Assembly: GCA_001577715.1 (NCBI GenBank)
Contig: LQAA01000091.1
Location: forward strand, 17,098 to 81,097
Reading direction: 5' to 3'
From: Candidatus Adiutrix intracellularis
GTDB lineage: Bacteria > Desulfobacterota > Desulfarculia > Adiutricales > Adiutricaceae
DNA: 64,000 nt
Under the pieces are notes generated by a model. It saw nothing but the letters and a program-made list of their open reading frames with translations, was not told where the DNA came from and did no database searches. The stretch's first letter is position 1. Each line of letters begins with the position of its first letter. Shown in pieces: positions 1 to 9,384 of the stretch. A program made the position numbers and the translations under genes.

Positions 1-258
1 AATATTTCTTCCACCCCGGATGCCGCTGAATCTTCGCGTATTTTATCGAATCTTTTAGGTCAGAATGTTGGTGGTCAGGTTTATGCTTATGAAACCAGAA
101 TTGACGGCCGGCTTCAACATCGCATCAGGGTAGGGTTTTTCTTTACTAAAGAAGAGGCGGAAAAAGTGGGACGGGAAATTAAAGAGCGCTACCACTTGTT
201 CTTCGCCCCTTGGGCAGTTCGCCCCACTCAAGAAGAAGAAAATAAATATAAAAATTAG
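1..258 (+). CDS. SPOR-domain protein, C-terminal fragment (5' end outside window)
   Basis: An open frame runs from base 1 to a TAG at 256-258, giving 85 residues of the end of a longer protein. The segment around YETRIDGRLQHRIRVGFF and TKEEAEKVGREI has the pattern of a SPOR domain, the roughly 70-residue fold that binds denuded peptidoglycan glycan strands at the septum. In many bacteria a SPOR domain ends a bitopic membrane protein of the FtsN/DedD/DamX kind, but the N-terminal part that would show a membrane anchor is missing. The acidic, lysine-rich tail after the domain looks like an ordinary C-terminus. fbp follows after about 115 bp without an obvious terminator. The domain call is by pattern recognition; the full protein's role cannot be told from this fragment. 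Confidence 0.72.
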   Translation, partial: NISSTPDAAESSRILSNLLGQNVGGQVYAYETRIDGRLQHRIRVGFFFTKEEAEKVGREIKERYHLFFAPWAVRPTQEEENKYKN

Positions 259-374
259 TGAAGCTATTTAGGATTTTGAATAATTTAGATCATACCCGGT
301 TAGTTTGAGTTAAAAATAAAATTGACGGGCTAGGGAACTAAAACTTGACTAAGGGTCAGAGAGAGGTGTTATTC

Positions 375-1403
375 ATGGATATTGGTATTACTCTTTTCAA
401 TCACATCTTATCTAATCAGAAAATTAACCCGAAGGCCACCGGTGCTTTTTCCCGTCTTTTAATGGCTATTGTGGTAGCGGCCAAAATGGTTCAGCGCGAT
501 GTTGCCCGGGCTGGTTTGGTCGATGTTTTAGGTCGGGCCGGCGGCTTTAATGTTCAGGGCGAAGAGGTACAGAAACTGGATAATATAGCTAATCAGGTTT
601 TAAAACGGCTCCTGTTTTCTTCCGGCGAAGTCTGTACTCTAGTTTCTGAAGAGGAGGCGGATCTTATAGAAGTTCCCCGCCAGTATCGGCGGGGTGACTA
701 TCTGATTCACTTTGACCCTTTGGATGGTAGTTCTAATATTGATGCTAATGTTTCCATCGGCACTATTTTTTCCATTTACCGACGCATAACTTCACCGGAA
801 ACAGACCCAGAACTTAAAGACGTTCTGCAACCGGGCCTCAATCAGGTGGCGGCTGGCTATATAATATATGGCTCATCTTGTATGTTGGTTTATTCCACTG
901 GCAGCGGGGTTCACGGTTTTACTTTGGATCCTTCGGTGGGTGAATTTATTCTTTCTTATCCGAAGATAGAGATTCCGAAAAAAGGTAAAATTTATTCAAC
1001 TAACGAGGGTAATTCCGCCTATTGGGATCAGGCTACGCGTGATTATATTGATTGGCTCAAAAATCCCGACTCAGAACACTCTAAACCTTACACCAGCCGG
1101 TATATTGGTTCTTTAGTAGCTGACTTTCATCGTAATCTCTTATACGGTGGTATTTACCTTTATCCGGCCGACCGGCGCGATCCTTTGAAACCAACCGGTA
1201 AACTTAGGCTTATGTGTGAAGCTAATCCCATGAGCTTCCTAGTTGAACAGGCCGGTGGTCTGGCCACCACAGGGACTAAGCGTATTCTGGAAATAAAACC
1301 TACTGAAATTCATCAAAGGGTACCTTTAATCATAGGTTCCTCAGAAGATGTCAAGGCATATCAGGAATTTGTGGCTAAGTCTGATGAAAAAATAAACTTG
1401 TAA
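375..1403 (+). CDS. fbp: Class I fructose-1,6-bisphosphatase
   Basis: Removes the 1-phosphate of fructose 1,6-bisphosphate, the committed cytosolic step of gluconeogenesis. The protein is 342 residues from this start, close to the usual 330-340. Family signatures are visible: EEEADLIEVPRQYRRGDYL, the metal-binding DPLDGSSNID, and near the end KPTGKLRLMCEANPMSFL followed by EQAGG. The frame is open from a TTG at 345, but the ATG at 375 is preceded by a GAGAGG-type ribosome site and starts the protein where the family usually starts (MDIGITLFNHIL), so I use it. It is followed by a PpiD-like gene after 55 bp that includes a possible hairpin. Retention points to a need to make hexose phosphate from C3/C4 compounds. 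Nothing looks degraded. Confidence 0.96.
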   Translation: MDIGITLFNHILSNQKINPKATGAFSRLLMAIVVAAKMVQRDVARAGLVDVLGRAGGFNVQGEEVQKLDNIANQVLKRLLFSSGEVCTLVSEEEADLIEVPRQYRRGDYLIHFDPLDGSSNIDANVSIGTIFSIYRRITSPETDPELKDVLQPGLNQVAAGYIIYGSSCMLVYSTGSGVHGFTLDPSVGEFILSYPKIEIPKKGKIYSTNEGNSAYWDQATRDYIDWLKNPDSEHSKPYTSRYIGSLVADFHRNLLYGGIYLYPADRRDPLKPTGKLRLMCEANPMSFLVEQAGGLATTGTKRILEIKPTEIHQRVPLIIGSSEDVKAYQEFVAKSDEKINL

Positions 1404-1443
1404 TAATCGGTTGGATATAATAAAAGTATCCGATTAAATTTTG
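1404..1443 (+). terminator. Weak hairpin after fbp
   Basis: TAATCGG and GGATA are matched by TATCCGATTA further on, with a four-base bulge and a loop of about nine bases, followed by AAATTTT. It may be a weak or eroded intrinsic terminator between fbp and the next gene. The T-run is short, so this is tentative. Confidence 0.3.
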
Positions 1444-1458
1444 TGGAGATGAACCAGC

Positions 1459-3384
1459 ATGCTGGCCTACATGAGAAAAAATGCTAATAGTTTCGTAGTC
1501 TGGCTGATCATCGGGGCTATTGCTTTAGTCTTTATTTTTTGGGGTGTTGGCGGCGGAGGAGGTAGTTCGGAACTTATAAAAGTGGGCGGCGAGGAAGTTT
1601 CTCTTCAAGATTACGATCATTTGGTTCAGGCGGAGATTTGGGCTCAGCAGCAGGAATTTAACGGGGATCCGCCTCCGTCGGCTGAACGTCTGGCCCGCTT
1701 TAGAGCGGTGAACCAGCTGGTTAGTCAGATCTTGATTCGCCAGTTCGGTTATTCGCTTGGTTTAATCCCTAGCGATCAGGTTGTGGCCAGGAATGTGGCA
1801 GCTAATCCGACTTTTCAGGAAGGGGGGCGGTTCAGCCTAAAAACCTATACGAACCTTTTGGCTACCCAGCGTCTTTCAGCTAGAGACTATGAAAATAGCC
1901 TCCGGGACGAAATTATTGCTGAGCGGGTGGCCGCGTTCATTACCAGTTTTACTCGAGTTTACCCACCCGAGGCGTTAGAGATGTTTCATTTTCAGGAAGA
2001 TCAGGTTAAATTCAGCTATATTTTCTTTCCCAGCGCTAGTTTTAGAAGAAAACTAGTCCCCAGAAAAGAAGACCTAGAAGGCTATTATGTACTGAACCAG
2101 GAAAAGTGGCGGCTGCCCTCGAAAATGACTGTGGAATATGTGGAAATTCGCCAGGCTGATTTTCAGGCTCAGGCTCAACCGGCCGAACAGTCGCTTCTGG
2201 AATATTATAATGAAAATCCTGATCGCTTTCAGATCCCTGAATCGATTGACGTAAGTCAGATTTTATTTAAATTTCCTAATTTAAATCCAAATGAGGCCGA
2301 AAAAAAGAATACTCTAGAGCGGGCTGAAGCGGCTTACGTCAGAAGCCGGGTTGAAAATTTTGCTGATCTTGCCCGAATTTTGAGTGATGACCCGCTTACT
2401 GCCGCTCAAGGTGGCGAGATGGGAGTTATTACCCGGGGCACGACTTTTAACCCTTTTGAAGAAGCCGCTTTTGAGGCCCCTTTAGGTGAAGTCTCTCGAC
2501 CGGTAGCCACCAACCTTGGTTATCATCTTATTAAAGTGAACGCTTATTTGAAACTCGGACTCCGTCCTTTCGCCGAAGTTAAAAATATTATAGCTGCTGA
2601 ACTTACTACTACCAAAGCTCGCGAAATGGCCGTTAGTCGTCTGGAAGAACTTATTACTCGAGCCGAGACCAATCCTAATTTAGCCGATGCCGCTAAATCT
2701 CTGGATCTTACGGCCGTTATTTCCCCGGCTTTTACTAAAGCTTCGCCCCTGGCTTTTTTTGAAAATAACCAGAGTGCCGTCAAGCGGGCCTTTGAGGCTC
2801 CTTTGGGCAAAGTAGCTCCTCCAGTGGAAGGGTCGGAGAGCTTAGTTCTTTATACCCCTCTAACTCGCGTGGAGAGTCGTATTCCGTCTTTTTCAGATGT
2901 GCGCGATTCGGTAGTCGAAGCCTGGCTGGCTGACGAGTCTGACCGTTTAGTTAAAATTTGGGCGCAGGAGACGGCGGATAAAATTAGAACCCAGGGATGG
3001 ACCAGTTTTGTTAACGGACCGGAAGGTACCGCGTTTAGGAGTGGGGATACTGGTTTAACAACCCGCTCTGCCCTTATTGGTGTTGCGCCGTTTAATCAAG
3101 TGGAAGCGATGGAACTTTTTACCGCTTTTCACTCTGTAGCTACTGTTGGTGAAATAACCCCTGAACTGGTTGCGGGAGAACTTGATGGACAGTCCGGTCG
3201 TTTTCTTCTGAAACTAGATGAGTACCAGGCGGCCGATGAAATGCGTTTTCAGGACTCGACCGGACACGCTTTTCAAACGATGATGTCCGTAAATAAAGCT
3301 AATCTAATGAACCAAATCTGGCGGGCTGAGCTTTATGAAGTTTCTAAAAATAATATTGTTATCCCCGAGCGGTTTATAAAATAA
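1459..3384 (+). CDS. ppiD: PpiD-like membrane-anchored peptidyl-prolyl isomerase / foldase
   Basis: A 641-residue periplasmic folding factor. The start MLAYMRKNANSFVVWLIIG is the typical short cytoplasmic tail of PpiD followed by a single membrane segment (about residues 13-33) ending in a glycine run. Residues about 38-200 match the SurA/PpiD N-terminal chaperone region. A parvulin rotamase (PpiC) domain lies at about 268-375, with DVSQILFKF, FADLARILSDDP, GGEMGVI and LGYHLIKV. The length suits PpiD (about 620-640) rather than SurA. The ATG at 1459 has GGAGATG upstream. In the inner membrane such proteins receive polypeptides leaving the Sec translocon, which fits the neighbouring ffh, 13 bp downstream and probably co-transcribed. 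Confidence 0.88.
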   Translation: MLAYMRKNANSFVVWLIIGAIALVFIFWGVGGGGGSSELIKVGGEEVSLQDYDHLVQAEIWAQQQEFNGDPPPSAERLARFRAVNQLVSQILIRQFGYSLGLIPSDQVVARNVAANPTFQEGGRFSLKTYTNLLATQRLSARDYENSLRDEIIAERVAAFITSFTRVYPPEALEMFHFQEDQVKFSYIFFPSASFRRKLVPRKEDLEGYYVLNQEKWRLPSKMTVEYVEIRQADFQAQAQPAEQSLLEYYNENPDRFQIPESIDVSQILFKFPNLNPNEAEKKNTLERAEAAYVRSRVENFADLARILSDDPLTAAQGGEMGVITRGTTFNPFEEAAFEAPLGEVSRPVATNLGYHLIKVNAYLKLGLRPFAEVKNIIAAELTTTKAREMAVSRLEELITRAETNPNLADAAKSLDLTAVISPAFTKASPLAFFENNQSAVKRAFEAPLGKVAPPVEGSESLVLYTPLTRVESRIPSFSDVRDSVVEAWLADESDRLVKIWAQETADKIRTQGWTSFVNGPEGTAFRSGDTGLTTRSALIGVAPFNQVEAMELFTAFHSVATVGEITPELVAGELDGQSGRFLLKLDEYQAADEMRFQDSTGHAFQTMMSVNKANLMNQIWRAELYEVSKNNIVIPERFIK

Positions 3385-3397
3385 TAGGTGTTTATTT

Positions 3398-4723
3398 ATG
3401 TTTGATCGTTTAAGCGATAAGCTGACCGGAGCCTTTCAGAAGCTTATGGGGCGGGGCCGGGTTAGTGAGGTTGATCTAAAAAATACTCTTCGCGAGGTGC
3501 GTTTGGCTTTACTAGAAGCCGACGTTAATTATCAGGTGGTCAATGATTTCCTGGCGACCGTGGAGAAGCGCTCTTTAGGCGTCCAGATCACGGCTAGTCT
3601 GACTCCTAGTCAGGAAGTCATTAAGATTGTTTATGAGGAATTGCGTGATCTTATGGGAGGTTCGGCTCAAGCCCTTACTCTTGATGGGCGGTCGCCGGCG
3701 TCTTTGATGTTAGTTGGTCTTCAGGGTTCCGGTAAAACCACTACTGCTGGGAAATTGGCTTGTTACCTTAAAAAACAGGGTCGCCGACCTTTTTTAGTTC
3801 CGGCCGATGTCAATCGTCCGGCGGCCATCATACAATTAACTCGGCTGGCCGAAGAAGCTGGCGTTCCAGTTTTTCCTTCTACTATAGATATGAATCCGGT
3901 AGACATTGCCGTTAATTCCTTAACTGCTGCTTCCGCTGCCGGTTGCGATGTAGCTATAATTGATACCGCCGGTCGTCTAACTATTAATGATGAATTGATG
4001 GAAGAACTAAGCCAGATCAAGAATAGTACTCTGGCTCGGGAAATTCTTCTGGTAGCCGATGCCATGACTGGTCAGGAAGCTGTGAATATCGCTCAGGCCT
4101 TCAACGAACGTATTGGTTTAACCGGGCTCATTCTATCCAAGACGGAAGGCGACGCCCGAGGCGGGGCGGCCATGAGTATCAAGGCTGTGGTGGGTCAGCC
4201 TCTTAAATTTATTGGCACCGGCGAAAAACTGGACGCTCTGGATACTTTTCACCCCAATCGGGTGGCCTCAAAAATTTTAGGCATGGGTGATATAGAAGGC
4301 CTTCTAGATAAGGCCCGTGTAGCTATTGATGAAAAAGAAGCCAGGTTGCTGGCTAAAAAAATGCAGAAGGGCGAATTCACTCTGAGCGATTTTCAGAAGC
4401 AGATTCATCAGATCAAAAACATGGGTTCTATTGAATCGCTTATAGGTATGATACCTGGCCTGGGTAAGCTCAAAAAGCTGAGAGATGCCAGCCCGGATGA
4501 AAAGGAGCTGAAAAAGATTGAAGCTATTATAGATTCAATGACTTGCGGAGAAAGGGCTGATCCCACTATAATTGATGCTAGCCGCCGCAAGCGAATCGCT
4601 CACGGTAGCGGTACCGTTGTGACTGATGTTAACAAGCTTTTAAAAAATTTTACTGAAATTAGAAAAATGATGCAGCGATTTACTAAAGGTGATCGATTAA
4701 GTTTAAAAAATTTCATCCGCTAA
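3398..4723 (+). CDS. ffh: Signal recognition particle protein (GTPase Ffh)
   Basis: Binds signal sequences on ribosomes together with SRP RNA and delivers them to FtsY at the membrane. Of 441 residues, the N domain covers about 1-90, the G domain about 90-300 and the methionine-rich M domain about 320-441. The G1 loop is GLQGSGKTTTAGKLA (about 108), followed by DVNRPAA, IDTAGRL and, in the G4/G5 area, SKTEGDARGGAAMSIK. The M domain holds SGTVVTDVNKLLKNF and RKMMQRF. The family's longer glycine/methionine tail is short here. The order ffh-rpsP-KH-rimM is the common bacterial arrangement. No SRP RNA gene was seen in the window. Confidence 0.97.
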   Translation: MFDRLSDKLTGAFQKLMGRGRVSEVDLKNTLREVRLALLEADVNYQVVNDFLATVEKRSLGVQITASLTPSQEVIKIVYEELRDLMGGSAQALTLDGRSPASLMLVGLQGSGKTTTAGKLACYLKKQGRRPFLVPADVNRPAAIIQLTRLAEEAGVPVFPSTIDMNPVDIAVNSLTAASAAGCDVAIIDTAGRLTINDELMEELSQIKNSTLAREILLVADAMTGQEAVNIAQAFNERIGLTGLILSKTEGDARGGAAMSIKAVVGQPLKFIGTGEKLDALDTFHPNRVASKILGMGDIEGLLDKARVAIDEKEARLLAKKMQKGEFTLSDFQKQIHQIKNMGSIESLIGMIPGLGKLKKLRDASPDEKELKKIEAIIDSMTCGERADPTIIDASRRKRIAHGSGTVVTDVNKLLKNFTEIRKMMQRFTKGDRLSLKNFIR

Positions 4724-4773
4724 CTGGTGAAAAAGCTGGGTAAAGAATGTAAAAACAATAAGGAGAAATGTTG

Positions 4774-5019
4774 ATGGCTTTAAAAATAAGGCTGGCTCGT
4801 TTAGGGGCTAAGAAAAAACCTTTTTATCGTATAGTGGTAGCTGAAAGCGGGGCCAAACGTGATGGCTGCTTTTTGGAAGTGGTGGGTACTTATGATCCTA
4901 ATCAGAACCCAGCCAGAGTGGAAATTAAAAAAAAAGAAATTGACCGGTGGTTGGTTAAAGGTGCCCGGCCTACTGACACGGTTCGCAGTCTTTTAGGTAG
5001 AAAAAAGGCTGCGGAGTAG
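4774..5019 (+). CDS. rpsP: 30S ribosomal protein bS16
   Basis: A small 30S-subunit protein needed for assembly of the body of the subunit, 81 residues here. It begins [20 protein letters not shown] and contains [11 protein letters not shown] and [10 protein letters not shown], all hallmarks of bS16. An upstream ATG at 4768 lies only one base from the AGGAGA ribosome site (4761-4766), whereas the ATG at 4774 is seven bases away and gives the canonical N-terminus, so I place the start at 4774. It sits between ffh and the KH gene in the conserved order and is probably translated from the same message. No sign of decay. Confidence 0.97.
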   Translation: MALKIRLARLGAKKKPFYRIVVAESGAKRDGCFLEVVGTYDPNQNPARVEIKKKEIDRWLVKGARPTDTVRSLLGRKKAAE

Positions 5020-5028
5020 TATTACTCT

Positions 5029-5331
5029 TTGAAAGATCTTATAAAATATCTGGCTCGCTCTCCATTCGATTGGTTTAATGAAGTGACAGTAACTTTAAGC
5101 TCTAATGAAAAAACTTTACTTCTTTTAACGGTAGCTGAAGAAGACCAAAATCGCTTCATTGTTAAAGATAGCCAGGCTATTAAAGTTATGCGCGCGCTTC
5201 TGACCATCACTGTCGCTAGAGAAGGTAGCCGTTATTTTCTGAAGATTATTTTTAATACTATCAAGGCAGCCGTTTCGGCCAAGATAACGATCGGTATTTT
5301 GGTAGTTGTAATTGATGATGGAAACCGCTGA
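5029..5331 (+). CDS. Aberrant KhpA-like KH-domain gene (GxxG loop lost), possibly degrading
   Basis: Its place between rpsP and rimM, and the start MKDLIKYLARSPFDWFNEV, identify it as the KhpA (YlqC) family of small RNA-binding KH proteins. The nucleic-acid-binding GxxG loop, normally like GKVIGKQGRTAKAIRTLL, reads NRFIVKDSQAIKVMRALL, so both glycines and the basic residues of the loop are gone. The normal end, around residue 76, runs on into a hydrophobic tail until 5331, overlapping rimM by 17 bases. The start is a TTG without a clear ribosome site. The frame is intact, but loss of the binding loop plus a displaced stop suggests a gene in early decay, or a protein no longer binding RNA in the usual way. 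Confidence 0.6.
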   Translation: MKDLIKYLARSPFDWFNEVTVTLSSNEKTLLLLTVAEEDQNRFIVKDSQAIKVMRALLTITVAREGSRYFLKIIFNTIKAAVSAKITIGILVVVIDDGNR

Positions 5332-5851
5332 CGACTTCGTTACTTTAGGTCGGGTTTGCCGGGCTCATGGAATTTCTGGGGCTTTGCTGATTGCAGCTTT
5401 TACAAAAGATCCCCGGTTTATTTTAGATTGTCACACTTTGGAATTTCGCTCTCCTGATGGTCGCAACCATCGATTAATTAAAAGTTTCACTGGTTACTGT
5501 GTGGCGCGGGGACTTATAATCAGAGTTGATAATATAAATTCCCGGGAGATGGCCCAAACTTTCCGGGGCTGGTTACTGGGTATAGTTCGTCGCCATCTCC
5601 CTACTCCCGGTGAGGATGAAATTTACTGGGCCGATCTTTTGGGGCTCAACGTTTTAACGATCCAGGGTCGTCTTTTGGGCCGGGTGGCTGGCTTCATGGA
5701 CGCTGGAGCTGGTCTTCTGCTAGTGGTACCGGATCCGTTTGAAGAGGGCCGCGAACGTCTTCTTCCTTTTCAGGAAGAATTTTTAAACGCTTTAGATCTG
5801 CCCGGTGGGCGCCTAATTTTTGACCTTCCCCCGGGCTTTCTGGAACTTTAG
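5315..5851 (+). CDS. rimM: 16S rRNA processing factor RimM
   Basis: Helps mature the 3' domain of 16S rRNA by binding uS19. It is 178 residues from the ATG at 5315 (another ATG at 5318), close to the usual 165-185. The N-terminal domain opens with VTLGRVCRAHGISGALLI, the classic RimM start. The PRC-barrel follows at about 95-178, with EIYWADLLGLNV, LLGRVAGFMDAGA, LLVVPDP and LLPFQEEF. The usual downstream genes trmD and rplS are absent; degraded DNA begins straight after the stop, so the operon has been cut here. No clear ribosome site precedes the start, and its message overlaps the aberrant KH gene, so translational coupling is likely. Confidence 0.9.
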   Translation: MMETADDFVTLGRVCRAHGISGALLIAAFTKDPRFILDCHTLEFRSPDGRNHRLIKSFTGYCVARGLIIRVDNINSREMAQTFRGWLLGIVRRHLPTPGEDEIYWADLLGLNVLTIQGRLLGRVAGFMDAGAGLLLVVPDPFEEGRERLLPFQEEFLNALDLPGGRLIFDLPPGFLEL

Positions 5852-6369
5852 AATTAGGGATATTTATAGGTTTTTACGCTAAACTTTCAACGCTGGTAAA
5901 ATAGTTTTAGAAAATGCTCCTTCGTTCTTCTGTCGTAGGGAGATTTGTTAGCTGAGCAGGATGGTGACACGGGGATAACTGTTGGAATTAGGGAAGAGGG
6001 TTTACTGTTGAAAGGCGAGGTGACTCTTTCTTTTGCTTCGCTTAAATTCAGAGCTAGGCAGGTAGTAGGGGGGGGTAGTGGCTTATATTAAGGCTGAGCA
6101 GGGCAGGGGCGGCGCTGACTTAGAAGAAATTCTTCCGGCGGGATGGAGCAAAAAGGTTAAATCTTTGGGTAACGGCTTGAATCAGTGCTTTAAAGAACTT
6201 ATTTTAGATTTGGCTCATAGCCAGCAGAATTTGGTGAAAAAAATGATACGACCGCTCTAATTTAGTAAAATTCATATCAGCAGCTCTTGAAAACTAAGTT
6301 GGTGTCAGAATATTTCCGTGTCATGGTAGAATTGGCCGCTGAAAGTGTTAGAGCTTAGAAGGGCGAGGG
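5852..6369 (+). other. Decayed stretch after rimM, no assignable gene
   Basis: This is where trmD would be expected, but I see none of its motifs. Short open pieces exist, for example 60 codons at 6078-6260 encoding a helical LysGlu-rich peptide, without a ribosome site or recognisable motif. They could be the upstream part of the flhF-like remnant that follows. Confidence 0.4.
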
Positions 6370-7045
6370 TTAGGATTACCTGAGAAGTTTGGTTTTGTCA
6401 AAATTGTGGTTAGTGAATTTATTTTTGCCCTGTCCAGATACAGGGTTTTGCTTGGATTCTTAGGTATAGGTGAGACCAGCACTCTGGTGAATTTGGTCGT
6501 CTTTTATTGTATTATGGGGGTGACGGGTGGGCACCATATTTTTGGATACCTTGCATCTGGAAGTGGTTGGGTAATTGACTTAGTATACTTGTTTTCTAGG
6601 CCTGGGAGTTTAGGTTTACCAAAACCAGGTTGAGTTCGCTATGGTTCTAGAACTTTTGAAGGTAACGAATTAGTTTTAATTAACACCCCCAGCCGTAGTT
6701 TTTAGAAAAATGAAAGGTGATAGGAATTAGTTATTTACTTTGATAAAGCTTTCGCTTTAGTTTTGCTAGTTTTGCTGGTAACTATGAAGGGTGGAGATCT
6801 ATCCGTCGCTTCGAGCCGGACTAGATTTTTCTGAGATTCAGTCTTGTTCTGACTAGATTCGATGAAACGAAAAATCTGGGTAACCTAACTGGGTTCATAA
6901 TTACCGGTGCTTCTCGTCTAGCCTCTTCTCCTCTCGATCCCAATTCCATGGAAAATTTTTATGGTCACCACTGAAAAATTTTAGAATCTTGGCTGGATGA
7001 ATTAACGACTAATCCCCTCCAGGATGAGGACTCAGCTTGATTAAT
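6370..7045 (+). pseudogene. flhF: flhF-like SRP-family GTPase pseudogene
   Basis: FlhF is a polar GTPase that places the flagellar basal body. Pieces of an SRP-type GTPase can be read in order. The P-loop is GFLGIGETSTLVNLV (from about 6451), with the catalytic lysine changed to glutamate. Then come LVLINTPSRS (about 6670), in place of a DTPG-type G3, ALVLLVLLVTMKGGDL, and LVLTRFDETKNLG (about 6846), in place of a TKLDET-type G4. Several stops and at least one frameshift interrupt it. The DET box and the NTPSRS loop fit FlhF better than Ffh or FtsY, and an intact ffh is already present. Together with the dead chemoreceptor near 46.3 kb this implies lost motility. The exact family member is an inference. 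Confidence 0.55.
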
Positions 7046-7094
7046 CCGTTATCGTGGAACGTTTCGGTTAGAATACTTATTATTTCACAGTTAA

Positions 7095-8130
7095 CATATG
7101 TTTAGCGACAGTTTTTGTTTTTTATATAGAGTCTTTCTTTTCTAACCCATCAGCGCATTATTTAAGGATTGTATGGTCGTTTTAATTTACAAACTTTTTT
7201 TAAAAACCTACAAATTACTTTGGAAAACTGTATTAGTTAGATGTTAGGTGAAATTCTAGCCGCTTATTTTAGCTTGGTACTTTTTAATATTCTTTCTGGC
7301 TTATGTCCAATAGATACCCTGAAACTCTTTAAGTAATTTAGTGACAGATTTTTAATTGTCTTAGATGGGTCTAAGTATTCTAATTTCTAAAAAATATATT
7401 GTTGAAATTACTCTATTAGAAAACACTCCGACGGAGCTATAAAATATTTTTATAGTTCTCTAGGAGCCACCATTGTCGATCTAGGCTAAAATATAGCCCT
7501 ATTCTTGTTCCCATAATTTATGATCTCGTAAGATGGGAATAAGAAAAAGACTGCGATTAGAAAGTTACCTCGCGTTGACTTTATAAGCAGGCTTAAAAAG
7601 TCAAAAACTGTGTCTTATCTTTCTAAATGATGATCTTTATACTTATGAGCAGTTTTGCGAAAAAAATTGCAGCCTAAGTTTATCTTTATTCTTTACCTAT
7701 AAATTCTTCAGCCATAATATTTTACAGGAGTATTTTGTTGGAGGTAAATTAAATAATTTATCTTTATGCGAGCCTATTTTAGGCAAAAGTTAAATAGAAT
7801 ATCGGTGTAAATAGCTGAAAGAAATTCTAATTCGTGATGATGAATTTTCTTTGAAAGGCAACTGAATCTGTCTTGAAATAACAGGCCCCGCTGATAAAGT
7901 AAAGCCTTTGATTTATAGCTTAATTAGAGGAACTCTTGCCACGCTTTTGGTAGTATTTAATTTGCTAGTCTTCACTATTCCACAGTATTTACTACCGATT
8001 AATTGAAGTACTATAGCAGAAGGCGTAAGAAACAGCTTCAATGCAAGAATCATCTCTTTATTCATCTCTAGTCTACTAGCATGTATTACGACCTCCTGGA
8101 ATACACTCTTTAGGATTATCATATTAGGGT
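7095..8130 (+). mobile_element. Degenerate DDE-transposase insertion sequence, family A copy 1
   Basis: This is one of four related wrecks (also near 36.9, 52.9 and 61.6 kb). Reading across frameshifts gives TIEYFHSVLGATIVDLG and a block FLNDDLYTYEQFCEK (about 7640), then ITGPADKVKPLIYS, and finally GTLATLLVVFNLLVF (about 7930). This order matches a widespread DDE transposase with the segments YFHS, LGDDL, ITDPAGK and GH-K-LLLTLNLLAF. Compared with copy 2 it lacks about 150 bp between the last two blocks. There are many stops, so it cannot make a transposase. The formal IS family name is uncertain (IS4-like or unclassified). Confidence 0.7.
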
Positions 8131-8394
8131 CCTATTATTATAAATACATTAACTTAGCCTCTATTTTTATTGTAATAAACTTCCTGGTAAAACAGTTATA
8201 GAGGAAAATTTAGTCGACGATTTCGACATAATTTTTTAAGGCACCCATAGTTAGGGTAAATAGGTAATAACCAACGGAGAAATTTAGAGAGATCTGCGCT
8301 AAGCTTTACTGGAATGGAGTAATGTCGCTTTGGGCGCCAAAGCTATTTTCTATGTGCAGGTAATTAAGTTTCGAGTAATTATTCAAGGGACGTA
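8131..8394. other. Spacer between two IS wrecks, nothing recognised
   Basis: AT-rich DNA without a credible open frame or repeat match. Confidence 0.4.
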
Positions 8395-9384
8395 TTTTTT
8401 TGTAGGTAAAGTTTTATAAATTGAGTAGTGGGGGTGTCCTGTTTTTTATAGGAAGAGTTGATAGCCTAGCGCATAGATTGGAAGAAGGAGTACTTCTTTA
8501 TAGTGCAAGTAGCAATGGAGCCGTTCAGATACGCTCTAATTAATTACGCCTAGTTTTGGAACGGGTTCTTTGAGTGATAGTCCTACCCAAAACCACAAAA
8601 CAAATGATTTACTCGACTAAATTATTAGTAGATTTAGTTCTCGAATTAGCGATGAAGTGTAGATATGAATCACCATCTTTGCGGAAACATCTGGCTAAAT
8701 TCTCGGCTTTTTTTACTGTCGGGGCTTTAATAGTCTCGTTTTGTAAACGTTTCCCGTATTCTATTGTGTATAGTTATAACTGTTTCCGTTTTAAACCGAT
8801 AATGAAACCAAAACAGTCGTTGCAATTGTTCCAGAAGCTCTAATCTATAACTTTGGGCTTTCGAGTCTTAATCTTTTGATAAAAGTCGTTAATTTTTAAT
8901 GGAATAAGCCAGACAGAACTGAGTTTGGGCCGGGTAGTCTTTTAAATATCTACGACAAGTTGAATAGTAGTCATAACTGAGTAACCTAACAAATCTTTCC
9001 CCAAAACTGATTGGAGAACCTCTAGCGATCGATGGGCTTATATTTTTAACACCGTGAAGAAAGCGGCTTGAAAAATACAGGTCCAAAAACGATAATTATT
9101 TTCTTCATGTCCGGTCTTGTTTATATTTAACAAAGGTTATTCGGATAGAGCATTTTTTGTTGGTAGAAATTGATAATATCAGACGATAAAATTTTTAATA
9201 AATTATTTGAATTATTTATATTTTTAGCTAGTTAAGCTTCTAGTTCGGTAATTTTATCTCGCAAAGTAGCATTCTCTATTTGTAATAACATATTCTTCTC
9301 GTGTAAAACTCCAAGCTTATATTCTAATTTATCCATACGCTGTAGGGTTTGAAATACTGTATCTTGCGGTTTATTTAATCCCAC
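8395..9384 (-). mobile_element. Degenerate IS66-type element (tnpC remnant), most complete copy
   Basis: Read on the minus strand, the 5' part (9384-9232) is a still-open 50-codon stretch with a leucine-zipper pattern (LEYKLGVLHEKNMLLQIENA), as at the N-terminus of IS66 TnpC. The 3' part contains AENLARCFRKDGDSYLHFIAN, TKSTNNLVE, ITQRTRSKTRRN and LERI, the eroded version of the typical IS66 ending PTNNLAEQAIRFVVIDR...TQGTRS...W.ERIW. Stops replace the Gln of NNLAEQ and the Trp of RRNW. The middle, with the catalytic DDE region, is unreadable. Related fragments lie at 28.3, 29.1 and 38.9 kb. No tnpA or tnpB is visible. Confidence 0.68.
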
